A stretch of 64,000 bases of DNA from NCBI GenBank assembly GCA_021234155.1, contig JAJEKV010000252.1:470041-534040 (forward strand). The letters run 5' to 3'. This stretch comes from Isoetes taiwanensis. Lineage: Eukaryota; Streptophyta; Lycopodiopsida; Isoetales; Isoetaceae. Shown here piece after piece: positions 46,494-58,977 of this stretch (its first letter is position 1; each line of letters starts with the position of its first letter). A model generated the notes under the pieces. That model had not been told where the DNA came from, made no database searches, and worked only from the letters and a program-made list of their open reading frames with translations. The translations under genes were made by a program, and so were the position numbers.

Positions 46494-48063
46494 TGTGACG
46501 CCCCTACTCGTATACGGTGCACTCACCGTATACAAACAGGAGTTCTTCCCCCACACCAGCTCCACGCCGTCTGAGGGGCCCTCCACATATCCTTCGCACC
46601 CGTAACGAAGTCACCGATTGGGAAGAGTGAAGGTGTCATTCTACCCCGTCTCCCTCAGGGCCTACCTAGCTGCGGAAGCGTAAACATTCATGTCAGTAGC
46701 ACATACATCAACATCCTGTGACCATCTCGAAGGATGGTCCTCCTCATATCTGCATAGACAAAGATCAGCACATCACATAGGGGATCCTACCCAAGGCTCA
46801 GACTCAAAGGATAACTGACGGCTTGGGTCTCCAGAGTTCGTTGCAGACAGAATTCATGGCAATGGAATTGGCTGGCATAAGAACATGGCATAGGGTTGTC
46901 CACTCCATCCGCCCCTCACAGTGCACACTTTGCAAGAGTAGGCTGAAAAGTGTTGGGACCTGACTGTAGCCCGCCGGATGCATAGCCAAAGGGGCTATTC
47001 CTGGGTCTCATCCTCCCAGTTCCGATGGGGCAGGTAGGGATCACTCCCTCCAGAGATCTACATGCTAACTCAAGGTGACTAGAGGGCCACTGCCCGTATT
47101 CGACTGAACCCACTGGAAAGTGTACACCACTTCACGGGTGTCGAGCCCATGCCTTACCCGCACTCAGTGGTAAGCCATTAGACCTAGTCACAATGGTCTC
47201 CGGTAGGCTTTACACACCAGGGAGACCGTTCAAGAGTCAGGACATGAACCTCCTTCTTAGCCAGTCTGGCCCCTTCACCCACAACCGTGTGTGGCTCTTG
47301 TACACAGCCTAAACTACAAGTGTGCTAGAGGGGCTACTCTAGGAGCATCAACTACAAGCTTTAGGGCCTCTACCCCCTTCCCAATACAAGGAGTTCACGT
47401 AAATACATCATCCAAATATATCACGTAAGAACTAAAGAACTAGATCCAATCATAGAGTTAGGTTCTTTAGTTAGTGTCCGAGATCTAAGATCTAGATAAC
47501 TACTATGGGCAATTTAATAGTCTAAACCTACTGATTCTATGACTAGAAGACGGTTTAAGCTATTAAATTGACCAAATACCTGATCCTTGAGTGGCTCCTC
47601 CCCGACACGAAGTTCAACCATCCTGGCGAAATGATCAAATTGTGGAAACTGATGGCGCAATTCGCTTGGGCAGCGTCTGGGAGGCGGTTTTGGCTCCTGG
47701 GGCAGCCAAAACTGAGCTCTAAAACCCTAAGGACGAAAAACTAGCAAGCTAGGGTTTTCCTACCCTAAATAGACATGGGGTTTAGGCTAGGGTTTCCAAT
47801 TACCCAATTTGGCATGTGGGATAATTGGAAAGGCCCCACTTGCCTTTAGTGGCTAGGTGGCAAAATATGCCAACATGGAAAGGTGTGCCCTCATTAATGT
47901 GCACATGTGCACATTAATAATATATGAACACTCCTAGCAAGTTGCCCCCTAGGGCTACTTACCTGGCTATCCGTTGGCGTACACGTCAATCGGGGTGGCG
48001 TGTACGCGTGACGTGGCAGTACAATGTACGTCCTGGGAGCGTATACTGTGCTGGAACGTCACA
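46494..48063 (-). repeat. 5' LTR of element 1
   Basis: 1,570 bp, TGTGACG to CGTCACA. It should contain the element's promoter (minus strand). See the 3' LTR for the comparison. Confidence 0.92.
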
Positions 48064-48074
48064 GGCCCGTTACA

Positions 48075-48841
48075 CTAGCTCACTATAGGAGTCCCCGTAG
48101 CCTTTTATGCTCAGGCGAGACCCCACCCCACACTTCATCACTACGGCCCCTTATCTGGTGCTTCAATGATGCCATAGATTCCACAGCTTGGTGGGATCTT
48201 GTGCACAGGCCGCATATAATGGGAATAATACATGGCTCTATCTAGGAGCATACTACAATATATGGGCTCAGAGGTCTCTACCCCCGTAATCTCCCATCTC
48301 CGGAGTGCTAACTAAGCAAAGAACTACTAAACCATCCACCAAAGCACATACAGAGACTAGAGATAAGGATACTCACCATATCAATCAAGGGTTAGCCTAA
48401 CAGGTAACCCACAGAGAAAAACAGAGAGAGAACACACCAAGAGAGGCGCTATGCTATAGATCAATAAAGTAACCTACTGACTAACCGTCAAATCGGTCTT
48501 GGGCTGCTCCATCTTGACTAGTTGAAGGGTGCCTGGCTGCTGCTTCTCCTCCTCCATCTCCAACTGCTCCTAATTCGAATTGGGGCCCAAAAGCCCTAAT
48601 TTGGGTGTCCCAATTGGAAACCCTGCCTTGCCCAATCGATTTGGTTCAGGTGGCATGTCATTAATTAACTAATTAAACTAATTAGGTTAATTAAGACAAA
48701 AACACCCTTAATTAGGTGTTATTAATTTAGCATAGCTAAATTAATCCCTTTTAGGTCAACCCCCCTAGGTTAACATACCCCATGGTGGCGTATGCCTACT
48801 ACGTGACGTGTCAGTATATTTATACGTATATCGTATAAATG
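48075..48841 (-). repeat. LTR B, second part
   Basis: Continues 33638-34410 after removal of the TRIM. 48069-48439 is the left arm of an inverted repeat with 48842-49200. 48440-48841 is the unpaired spacer. Confidence 0.75.
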
Positions 48842-49455
48842 TGGTGTGTTCTCTCTCTGTTTTTCTCTGTGGGTTACCTGCTAGGCTAACCCTTGATTGA
48901 TAGGGTGAGTATCCTTATCTCTAGTCTCTGTATGTGCTTTGGTGGATGGTTTAGTAGTTCTTTGCTTAGTTAGCACTCCGGAGATGGGGGATTACGGGGG
49001 GTAGAGACCTCTAAGCCCATGTATTGTAGTATGCTCCTAGATAGAGCCATGTATTATTCCCATTATATGCGGCCTGTGCACAAGATCCCACCGAGCTGTG
49101 GAATCTATGGCATCATTGAAACACCAGATAAGGGGCCGTGGTGGTGAAGTGTGGGGTGGGGTCTCGGCTGAGCATGGGCCACGGGACTCCTATAGTGAGC
49201 TAAGCCGACAGCTTGGGTCACATAGAGGGCGGGGTGCATGGGTCTCACTCCTTGGGGGCAGAGGTGTGATCATCTGTACTTTGAAGATAAAGTTAGTCGG
49301 TAAGTGCAATGATCGGGGATGCTGATGCGCACGGTTCCTCTAGCTCACCCCATGGATTCACCGCGCGACTTCTAGGAGGAGACTCTATGACCTGCCTCAT
49401 CGGACCGGGAGATGTAACCCAGTAGTCCCGTAGGGTGATTCCTTGGGATTGGCGC
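48842..49455 (+). repeat. Inverted partial copy of LTR B
   Basis: From TGGTGTGTTCTCTCTCTG onward it is the reverse complement of LTR B from 48439 back through 48080 and on through 34405 to about 34150. The TRIM is missing, so this copy is an empty-site version. Confidence 0.85.
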
Positions 49456-49804
49456 CTCCCCGTCCGATGAGGCAGGTCGTAGAGGCGCTTCCTCCCGTGA
49501 GTCGCAGTAGCTGGGAATCCATGGGTGAGCTTAGAGGACACGTGCGCATCGCTGACCCCCGTGACTGCATCTCGACTTACTCCCCTAACTTTATCTTCAA
49601 AGTACAAGATGATCACACCTCTGCACTCCGTGGAGTGTCGACTCCATACCCCGCCCCTACGCGGATCGGGCTATCGCCTAGCTCACTATAGGAGTCCCCG
49701 TGAGCCTTTTATGCTCAGGCGAGAACCCCACCCCACACTTCATCACTACGGCCCCTTATCTGATGCTTCAATGATGCCATAGATTCCACAGCTCGGTGGG
49801 ATCT
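49456..49804 (-). repeat. Third, direct partial copy of LTR B
   Basis: Repeats LTR B from about 34193 (CCGTCCGATGAGGCAGG) to GATCTTGTG, again without the TRIM. It is cut off where the element 2 LTR begins. Confidence 0.82.
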
Positions 49805-51401
49805 TGTGACGTCCCCTACTCCTTATACGATGCCCGTGATCGCATTCGAGGGAGGAGCATTCCCCGGGCGCAGCCGACAAAGGGGGCCATCCACCTGACT
49901 CCACTCCCATGGGGGCAGAGCTAGCAAGGGAAGAGTGGATGTGTCATTCATCCGTCTTCCATCGGATCGACCTATCTGCGGAAGCGTAACAAACAAACGT
50001 GAGCACAACCAATAATATACAACACAATCACCATAACAATAGCAACATCACAGAGTCAGCAATACCTTCATAACAATAATACAAAGGAGAGATCCTACCC
50101 AGGGCTCGGACTCAAGGGGGATGACTGACGGCTAGGCCTCCAGAGTTCATTGCAGACAGAATTCATGGCAATGGATTTGGCTGGCATAGAACATGGCTTA
50201 GGGTAGTCCACTCCATCCGCCCCTCCCGTGCACACTTTGCAGAGTAGGCTGAAAAGTGTTGGGACTTGGCCGTAGCCTGCCGGGTGAATAGCCAGAGGGG
50301 CTACTACTGCTGGGTTGCATCTCCCCAACCCCGATGAGGCAGGAAGAGAGCTGCCTCTCCTCCAGAGGTATCCATGCTCATCGCAGGCGGCTAGAGGGCC
50401 ACTGCCCGTATTCGACTTGAACTCACTGGAAGGTCATATCCACCACCCCACGAGTGTCGAGCTCATACCTTGCCCACACGCAGTGACAAGCTATTAAGCC
50501 TAGCCAAAGAATCCACCCGATAGGCTTTACTACCGTGAGGGGTCACCGCGATGAGACAAGTTCCTCCTTATCAACCGGCCTTGCCCCTTCACCCACAGCC
50601 AGGTGGGCTCCTGTGCACGGGCCGCAATTATGTGGGAACTAAGGTGCTATGCTAGGAGCATCTTCTACACAGCCTTTAGGTCTCTACCCCCCTTCCCACA
50701 ACAAGGAGATCACAGAGTGGAATACATGCAATATCACAGAACAGAGATAGAGAATCATATCAATCTATCTACTTAACATCCAATGTTAGGTTCATTCGTT
50801 AGAGTCTCAGATCTAGGGATCTACAAGGCTTCCAGAGATGATCTAACATACTAAACCGGCATATTGCCATGCCTAAAGACGGTTTTGCACAACAGAACAA
50901 CTAGATGCCTGCTCCTTGGCTTGCTCCTCGATCCCGGAAGGCGTCCATGCCCCGATCTTGCCGAAGACTGCTACTCAAGAACTTTGTTGCAGCAAATCCG
51001 ACTTTTTGAACTCGGCAATGCGATTTTGAGCCTTACCTGGGCGAATTGGCCCGTGAAAGCCCTAAATGCTTAAAGAGGAAAGGAAGCTCTAGAAAACCCT
51101 AATTGGCAAAGTGAAAGGAGAGCTAGGGTCTAGGGTTTTAGCCCTTATATAGACCCTATCTAGGTTAGGGCATCTACATGGGCAAATGGCTTTAAGCCAT
51201 TTGGAAATGGATGAACAAAGAACCTTTTGTTGTGTATGTTTAATTACATACCCAACATCCAAGGTTGCCCCCTAGGTGCAACCTTTAGCTCCTAGGTGCA
51301 ACGTTGTCCTACTCTCAAGTACATGTCACTTGTGACATGTACGTGTGGACGGGCGGGTATAATATATAGGTATTGGGGCGTATATTATGCCGAACGCCAC
51401 A
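49805..51401 (-). repeat. 3' LTR of element 2
   Basis: Begins TGTGACGTCCCC and ends CGCCACA; 1,597 bp. The polypurine tract AGGTGGGAGAA follows on the minus strand (51402-51412). Confidence 0.88.
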
Positions 51402-52257
51402 TTCTCCCACCTTGACTTGATGCTCGCCCTCAGCATCACGCGTCTCCCCACCTTGGGTACCTGCATATCCTGCAATTACAACACTTACATATCCATATTA
51501 TATTAATCTCCTCAGGTAATATTTATAGTTTACTGTAATTGTACTATGGTGAGAGGCTCTTCCGTCCTCTACTTCATACTCGACTATAAACAAAATTGAC
51601 ATCAATTATAACTTTACGGTTTTAACTAAAACTTCCCGTCGCCTCCTCACAACACATTATGGCAAAACTATGCGTTGTGAGTTCTTGTAGCGTTACCCTC
51701 CGCTTTTCGGTTCTTCTAGTTGCCTGCAGGATGTACGCTACGTTAGTACATATTTAATTATTATTATAAGGGTTGGTTGTAAGGGAACCACCCATTAAAT
51801 ACAATTATATGGATGCAAGGCATATCTCTTCGGCATAGGAAGATTATGTTTCTCCCATCCGGCGGAAGAGACAAATTGGCCTATATGCCTATATGCCGCC
51901 ATGCCTACACCTCTAGTTGCCCCCGTGGAGGATATCCTTCCCGTATATGGGGCGTGAAGGATAGATTCCTCCTATCAAAGCATATATGGGGCTAAAGGTG
52001 CTTTTCCTATCAATGCATCTCTCAATGACCTCCTTCTTCGAGGTCGCCTACTTCCGTGGGACGTAAGACTTCCAATCCGCCTTCCACTCAAACAGCGGGA
52101 AACGGCGGTCATGCCTACATTGACATTACACCACGCCCTAGAGAGCACCGTAGTGGTCTCATCATCGTAACAACGCGATGCAACCCATGCCTAGCATAGG
52201 CTGCATGCGTGGATTAACTATAGCTACACATGCTTAAATCCAAACCCAAATCGACAT

Positions 52258-53577
52258 GCCTGAGCCGATTTCTTGGTTGCCGATGTCGACTACTTTGTGA
52301 CGCAGCTGACCCTTGCATTGCTCCATAAACTCGGGTACTGGCTTCTTAAGATCGACTCAAGTACCCACGTAGCGTCCTTCCACGGTAAGTGCTTCCACTT
52401 CACAAGGTATTGGAGGAATTTTGACCTTCTTGTCTTCTTATAAGATCTATTAAGAAGGACTTAGGAACGATTTCAATATGCTCGTCCGGTCATTTCTAAA
52501 AACTCATTTGTCTCCAATATTTCCTCGGGGTTTGGGGTGTGCCTCTTTAGCAAACTTACGTGGAAAACCTTATGTATCTTAAGATGTGCCGGCAAGTCCA
52601 ACTTGTAGGATTGGTTACCTACTCTCTTCTCTATTCAAGGGTCCAGCCCATCTTGGAGCAAGCTTCTTGCAATTGCCGATCGGAGCTTGGCCTCGCTTTT
52701 TGACTTTGATCTTCAACCACACTTTGTCTCCCACTTCAAATTCTCTTACCGCCCTATGCTTGTCTACTGATGCTAAGCTCGCCGCTTCTTGCTGCAAGGA
52801 GATATCCTCTCACTTCCTCCACCAAGTCTTGCATTTCGAAAGCATCTGGCGGGAGACTTCCACCTTGGACACTGTGGTTGTGCCAAGTATCCGGGTAAGA
52901 CACCATACACCGTGAATTAATCATAAAAGGACTCATCCGCGATGACTCCTACTTGGTGTTGTTGTATGCAAACTCTACTAGGTAGATGAGATCATCCCAC
53001 TTGGATTGCTTGTTCCATACATAGCTTCTTAACATATCTTCGATGATCCCGTTTGTCCTCTCCGGCCCCGACCATCCGTTTTGGGGATGATATGCCGTGC
53101 TCATCGAAAAGCTTTGCCGGATGGTGGTGAATAGGTCCCCGCCAAAAGGCACTCATAAACTTGAGTCTCTATCCCAGATTATCTCCCTTGGCATGCCATG
53201 GAGCCTAAAAATCTCCTTAACAAATAGGTTGGTTGTGTCTAATGCCGTATCTGTTCCCCGCACGGCACAAAGTGTGCCATCTTTGACAACTTATCTACTA
53301 CCACCATCAAGGCATCTTTGCCCCCTTGCTATTCTTGGGAGTCCTGTAATAAAATCCATACTTATCACCTCCTCCCACTTTGTTTGGCACGGGCAATGGT
53401 TCCAAGGCACTGGGATCCGAGCTGTTCCGCCTTTGTCTGGCGGGCATATATGCGGGCCAATAATAACTCGCTTCTAATCTTGAAATATGTCTTCATGAAC
53501 CTCAGATGCCCTGCTATGGGACTATTGTGTGTATCATTCAAAATAAGCTTTCTAACCTGTAAGATTTTGGTACACAC
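52258..53577 (-). pseudogene. Integrase and chromodomain of element 2
   Basis: Zinc-binding part LILNDTHNSPIAGHLRFMKT (53365-53577), core with STAYHPQNG and ERTNGIIEDMLRSYV (52949-53152), C-terminal part FEVGDKVWLKIKV...LAPRWAGP (52615-52797). A chromodomain follows at about 52290-52450 (FLQYLVKWKHLPWKDATWV). Pieces lie in different frames. Confidence 0.85.
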
Positions 53578-53736
53578 AATTTGTTTTTATAATATAGCAA
53601 GTTCCCTTCCTTCTTGTAGTGCACGAACATCTCCCTTTCCTTGTCGGTCCCGGCCTCTTTTTGAAAGGCTTCGCCCAAACTTCCTTGAAGTCGAGGTCCG
53701 TCGGCAATGTTTCCTCAATCTTCTTGCCAAACTCAC

Positions 53737-54950
53737 TTACAAGTGTTGATATGGCGTTACAATGAATTCTGGTTGCCAATGGCTTCCCGGAAAGGGCATC
53801 CGCAACCACATTGAGCTTCCCCGCTTATAACTTATCTCAAAGTCATATTCTTCCAAGAATTCCATCCATCTCCTTTGCCTCAAATTAAGGAGCGGCCAAG
53901 CGTAAATATATATTGGAGGCTTTGATGATCCGTGTCTAACTTCGAATTTTCTTCCCAATAAATAATGCCTCCAAATTCTTAAAGCCCTTACTATAGCCGG
54001 GAGCTCTTGATCATGCGTTGGGTATGGCCTTTCGGCGTCGTTCAACTTCTTGGAATCATAGGCCACTACTCTTTTCCTCCTACATGAGGATTGCAGCACA
54101 TTGCTATCCCGCTAGCATCTGTTGCTACAAGCTTATCTTTGGTCGGATCCGCAAGACCAACCGGGCGCCGCCGTCGTCAAAGCTTCCTTCCGGTGTCTCA
54201 AATGCTTTCGGGCCTTGTTTTGCCAATGGGCTGCCCAATCTTTTATCTTCCCACCTTTGTGAGATCCGTTAACGGCTGCTACCTTGGCAAAATTCTTCAC
54301 AAATCTTCTATAATAGCCTCGCTAGCCCTAGGAAGCTCCCCTCGACTTCATGCGTATTCTTTGGTGCCGCCAGCCGATCCGCGACTTCTATCTTCGCAGT
54401 GCCGTGGAAATGCCTTCACGGATCACGCAAGGCCCCAAGTACTCCACTCTTTCCGCTATGGGCGGCACTTCGATAACTTCGCAAAGAGTTGATGCCTTCT
54501 TAACTTTTCAAGCACCTTCCTCAAGTGTTGGCGTGCTCCTCCACGCACTTTCTGTGTAAACCAAGATATCGTCAAGAAGACTATGATGAAGGAATCTAGA
54601 AATTCGCGGAAGACGCCGCTCATTAACCTCATGAATGTTGCTGGTGCATTAGACAATCCAAAGGGCATAACCGGAACTCATAGTGCCCATATCTTGTCCT
54701 GAACGCTTTTGCCTTATGAATGTCTTCCTCCTTAATCCCGACGGTGATATCCTCGACCGAGATCTATTTTGGAGAAGATCTTTGCTCCCCAGACCCGATC
54801 CATTAAGTCATCGACCTAGGCAAGGCATACTTATTTTGATGGTGTGCTTATTTAATGGCGGTAATCAATGCACATCCTAAGGCTCCCATCCTTCTTCTTC
54901 ACAAAGAGAATAGGGGCTCAGCGGGAGACACTAGGTCTTATGAACCCTAG
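53737..54950 (-). pseudogene. Reverse transcriptase and RNase H of element 2
   Basis: RT block MPFGLSNAPATFMRLMSGVF, then REFLDSFIIVF (54456-54668). RNase H block RVVAYDSKKLNDAERPYPTH, then RIWRHYLLGRKFEV and EEYDFEISYKRG (53737-54099). The strand and order are as in element 1. Confidence 0.87.
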
Positions 54951-55417
54951 GTCTAGCAATTCTTGCAATCGCTTCTTTAACTCTGTCAACTCTCCTCGGT
55001 TGACATCCTATAAGGTGCCTTGCTTGTAGGCTTCGTCCCTGTGTTCAAGTGCTATTTCACACTCGACTCCTCTATAGGGCTGAAGTCGCTTAATCTCATC
55101 AGGAACAAGTCGCGGAAATTCCTCGATCAACTTTGCTATTGGCCTCGAAGCTTGCTAGATTCTTTGATCTCTTTATTTCTCTCCGCCCCGGTCTTGGAGC
55201 TCAAGCTTAAGGAGATAGGCCACTGCCGCTTTCTTATGCACTTAAGCAATTTTTCACTACTCATGCATTGCATGATTGGGGTTACTTCTTTACCCGTGAT
55301 TTCGATGACTTTGCCCTGGCGGCGTTGTTAAGGTCACCTTACGTTTCCCACAATCGATGATTGCTCCTGCTGGTCCAAGATATTCCATTCCAATAATGAG
55401 ATCATACTTGCCTATAT

Positions 55418-55640
55418 TCATGACTTTCGGCTCCCAAAGGTTGCAACATTAACACCGGCAAGTCTACATTGAAGTTTATTCTCTTCCCTCGCCAGATGCC
55501 TAATTGCTCCATTGGCTAACACCACCGGCCCGGGCTTGGATTTTAACGCTTTTAACTTCAACATGCTTACCATCCTAGGGGATGCAAAATTATTATGCTT
55601 CCGTGAGTCTATCAATACTATAAAGGATTTCTCTTGGCTT
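55418..55640 (-). pseudogene. Aspartic protease of element 2
   Basis: The minus strand reads IDSRKHNNFASPRMVSMLKL then KSKPGPVVLANG. Arg replaces the Gly expected after D-S, as in element 1. Confidence 0.7.
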
Positions 55641-55999
55641 TTCCTCGGCCGTTTGAGATCACCTTATACCGACTTTCTCGTGATTCCCTCGTATCAATAG
55701 CTGCAAAGATGTGACACTCACCATGGATGTAATCCCGTGCTTCGCCATCGCGTCAAGGCCCGATGGTGTCTCCCATCCCAGCTCCGCCAATGCCGCATTC
55801 ATAATCGAGGGGGCAATTGTTGGTCCTATGCTTTCGGCTGGAAGCATCTCAAACCAAACCGCTTCTCTATACATTCCCTTCTTTTTCCTTGGGAATGGAT
55901 GCAGAATTGCCTCACCGCTGGGGAGTAGTTAGACTTGGCTCCTTGCTCCTTGAAGCTTACGATTTCTTTTCCCCGCTTGCCACTACTTGTGTTGCCTTG

Positions 56000-56900
56000 C
56001 TTCCCATAATTTGAATTGTCTTCGCTGCCTTGCTAGCTATCGGGCTTGCCGCCCTTGGGCTATAACCCCTGTGCTCTTCCCCTTATCCCGAAATATTGCT
56101 GCCTTGATGCACGCTCTTGTGGACCTGTTCCTTGCAAACTTATGGCCTTTGCTTCGCCTCATACCGCACCGGGTTTATTGCCCTTACAAGCTGCGGATCT
56201 CATCGCTCAAGCCTTCAATATAGCCTTCCACCGATGCTTTTCACTCAACTTTGGCACATAAAGCCTTAGTCTCATGAATTCCTCCGTATTTCGAACCGAT
56301 TTGTTGCCCTTGCAGCCTATAGAACTCCGCTGCATCATGTTGCACACTTATGTTCTGTTTTGGTACATAATGATGTTTGAACGCCTTTATTTAACTTTAC
56401 GAACTTCTGAACCGCCCCCTGCTTTCGCCCCATGTGCTTTGGCATACCCCTTCCACCAAATTCGCTGCACCCTTGAGGTTTGCCGTTGCTACCCCCGCTT
56501 TGTCTTTATCTTTTTCATGCCATAGGCGTTGCCATACTCACTCATCTCATCCAGCCATGCTTACGCTTTCCATTCGGATCTGTTTTCCCTGAAACCTGCT
56601 CTTAACTTTCTCGGCTTTCCACACATTACTAAGGGCGGAGTCAACTTTCAACCCGATAATCGATCACGTGATCCGTCCACGTCACGGTTTGGATCCCTGC
56701 TGGCGACCTCGTGCCTCTTCTTCCTGCTCTTCCGATGCCGAAGTCGTATCGAGCTGGAGCTTGAGGATCCCGAACTGGGAGATCTTCTCCTCCGCTTCTC
56801 TTCCTTCGTTTACCTTTGTTAACCCGGGCGGCGTTTCCGGCAAGGGCACATTTGCCGTCCCCCCCCTCCTATTGTCTGCCCGCTAGCAATGCCCTTATGT
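56000..56900 (-). pseudogene. Gag core of element 2
   Basis: WWKGYAKAHG is encoded near 56429-56458, identical to element 1. Surrounding sequence aligns with 41000-42000 but is frameshifted. Confidence 0.65.
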
Positions 56901-57158
56901 CGTGGATGTCGATCTGATTTGGGATAGCTCCTCCTCAGGTGTTACCGCTTCACTCAGCAAATTCCTACTGAAGCGCCTTTGGCTGGCACGCGTTGTTGTT
57001 CTCAATACTGCTGTGTTCATCAAGGTTTCTAGGTACTCTAGCCGCATGCACATTAGAGTACATTAAGATCATTAGTTCTTGTTATGTGTGTTACGTTGTT
57101 TTACTTGTTTATACAATTTGAGGGAGCAATTATATACAAAAAGAGATATATATTATAT

Positions 57159-58818
57159 TCATATATAATAAGCTTTTACATGCAAATTAATAGACTTTAC
57201 TCTTGAAATTTCTTGAGGTAGTCGTGGTGGTCCTCCAAAAATTTCTTCACTTGGGCCGTACCTAATGATCCACATTAAGTTCGAGGATATTTGTTGACGT
57301 TCCTCCTTGGAGTCTGACTCCATGTCCGCAATTCTCCTATCCGATGTATAATATCCTTTGCCAATGCGCCCGCCTATAAGGGATTGCAAAGTCGAGAAGA
57401 TGGTCAATGCAATCGCTCTCTTGATCAGGACAACATGGTCGATGTTTGGAGGTAATCGTGCATGGTGTCCAAACCCGAAGGGCGATAAGCATAAAGACCC
57501 TTCTTCACCCCTTTAAATTGGCGGTGAATAACCGCTATTCTTCTCCAAAGAAGAAAGAGCGGCGGGTAGTATTATCGGCGCCTTATCATGCCCGCTTTCT
57601 TGGCAGAGGAAAGTTGCCCCGTGCCTTCCCCGAAGTCATCCATTGGTATCTCCTCTAGCTCTCTCAAGTCTTGGTGCACCAGCCTCCTTAGGTTGATCTT
57701 GCCTCCCATCTTTGCCCGAGGATGGGTGTTGGCGAGCTTCGGTAATAATGCCGATGTGGACTTGCCTTTGATGCCCATTTGTTCACGAATTGCCATGAAC
57801 TCTCCTCCCGAGGGCAATTCCGTTTCGCCATCATCCAATCCGATGCCCTGCGTAAGCTTTATATCGATGATGTCTCGCCCGGTGAAGGTCTTGGCTTCTC
57901 TTATGCCGATAGGGAAGTTCCTGAGCTTCTCGATCGATGAAGTCGCCGAGATCCGCTTCTTGTCGTAAAAGGTGTAAAATCTCATCCACCCTAAGGCCTG
58001 CTCGCCGGCCTTTGTGGGAAGATTCTTGATGTCGTGAAGGGTTAGATATGCCTGCGCTATGAACACCGCGTCAAGCTTGTAATGCCCCCGCTTGGGAGTG
58101 GTGGGGCTCTTCTTGTTGCTCGCAGTCCCTCTTGAAGTTTTGGATCATTTGTTCGCTTTAGCGCCTCTCTCGTTCTAGATCCGTGTCTTCCGGGTCTGAT
58201 TCGTATTCATCCTCCTCCTCCTCTTCTTCTTGCTTCGTACTTCGAGTCGCATCCCGTTCCTCCCTCTGCTGCTGACCATGGCTATGGGTTCAACTTCTAA
58301 AGGTTTTGCCAGGGTTCCCCTATCCGGGTTTGACCCAGAAGAGATAGAAAGATGGCTACAGGCCAGATAGGAGAAATACCTCCTCCTATTGTGAGAGATG
58401 GACATGTAGTTGGGAAGGCGGGCTGCTTTTATTCTCTAAGTACTTATCTACATTTGGGATATCTTGGGGTGTATTGACTTGAGGGCGTGTTAGGTGCAAA
58501 ATACCCTACACAAGGTGGGAGTTCTACCAAAAAGGGTCCTATCTTGGCATGGAACTCAGACATGATGTTCTGGTAGAAGGGAGTGGCGTTGATGGTGGCC
58601 TCAATGTCAAGTTCCCTTCGGAAGACTTGAAGACGGTCGATGTCAAACTTCAGCCACATGAGGCGGTACTGTACCATCGCTTGAATGAAGAAGTGGCCAT
58701 GAGCACCGAGGAGCTGGGGATGATGCGGATGCGAGAGCGCCCTAAGGATCGAGAAATCGGCTTGGAGCAAGAGAGAGCGAGGTTGGAAGGTGCAAATGAC
58801 GGGTTCCCTTATAGGCAA
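57159..58818 (-). pseudogene. Unidentified coding block ahead of gag, element 2
   Basis: The longest open piece is 164 residues (57572-58066), with LGWMRFYTFYDKKRIS, IEKLRNFPIGIREAKTF and RRLVHQDLRELEEIPMDDFG. A second piece of 124 residues is at 58444-58818 (MVQYRLMWLKFDIDRLQVF). Counterparts exist in element 1 (42500-43860). No family is recognised. The order is conserved, so it is likely a real part of the element. Confidence 0.55.
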
Positions 58819-58977
58819 AACCCTAATTTTTGGGAAAATTTTAGGTTTACAATTCTCGACTTTCTCGGGTCTAGAGGTATGATTTATAGGTTAACCCGAG
58901 CTTGGAAATGCTCCTAAGGGTCCCTAAGCAATGATTTTGGTTCTGTCTAAGGACAACTTGGATCAATTCAGACGAGA

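Larger units (their letters stand above)
34860..48063 (-). mobile_element. Full-length Ty3/gypsy chromovirus, element 1 (13.2 kb)
   Basis: LTRs at 34860-36412 and 46494-48063, flanked by the 5-bp target duplication GGCCC (34855-34859 and 48064-48068). The internal region is 10,081 bp: primer site, leader, ORF0, hairpin spacer, an unidentified coding block, gag, protease, RT, RNase H, integrase and chromodomain, then a purine tract. The pol order and chromodomain place it in the chromoviruses. The coding regions are frameshifted throughout, yet the LTRs are identical over runs of hundreds of bases, so the insertion looks young. Confidence 0.93.
34411..48074 (-). mobile_element. TRIM (miniature LTR element, 455 bp), interrupted by element 1
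   Basis: Left LTR 34411-34568 (TGTAACG...CGTTACA, 158 bp), internal 34569-34704, right LTR 34705-34859 plus 48069-48074. The 5-bp target duplication CTAGC lies at 34406-34410 and 48075-48079. On the minus strand the internal part starts with a primer-binding site TGGTATCGAGC (initiator tRNA-Met type lacking one A) and ends with a purine tract, GTGGGAGAGAC. There is no coding capacity. The later LTR B copy at about 49676-49690 shows the empty site (GCCTAGCTCACTATAGG). Confidence 0.88.

Noticed and set aside
58549-58917. Plus-strand ORF of 122 residues
   Set aside because: Antisense to the minus-strand coding block 58444-58818 of element 2, whose order is shared with element 1.
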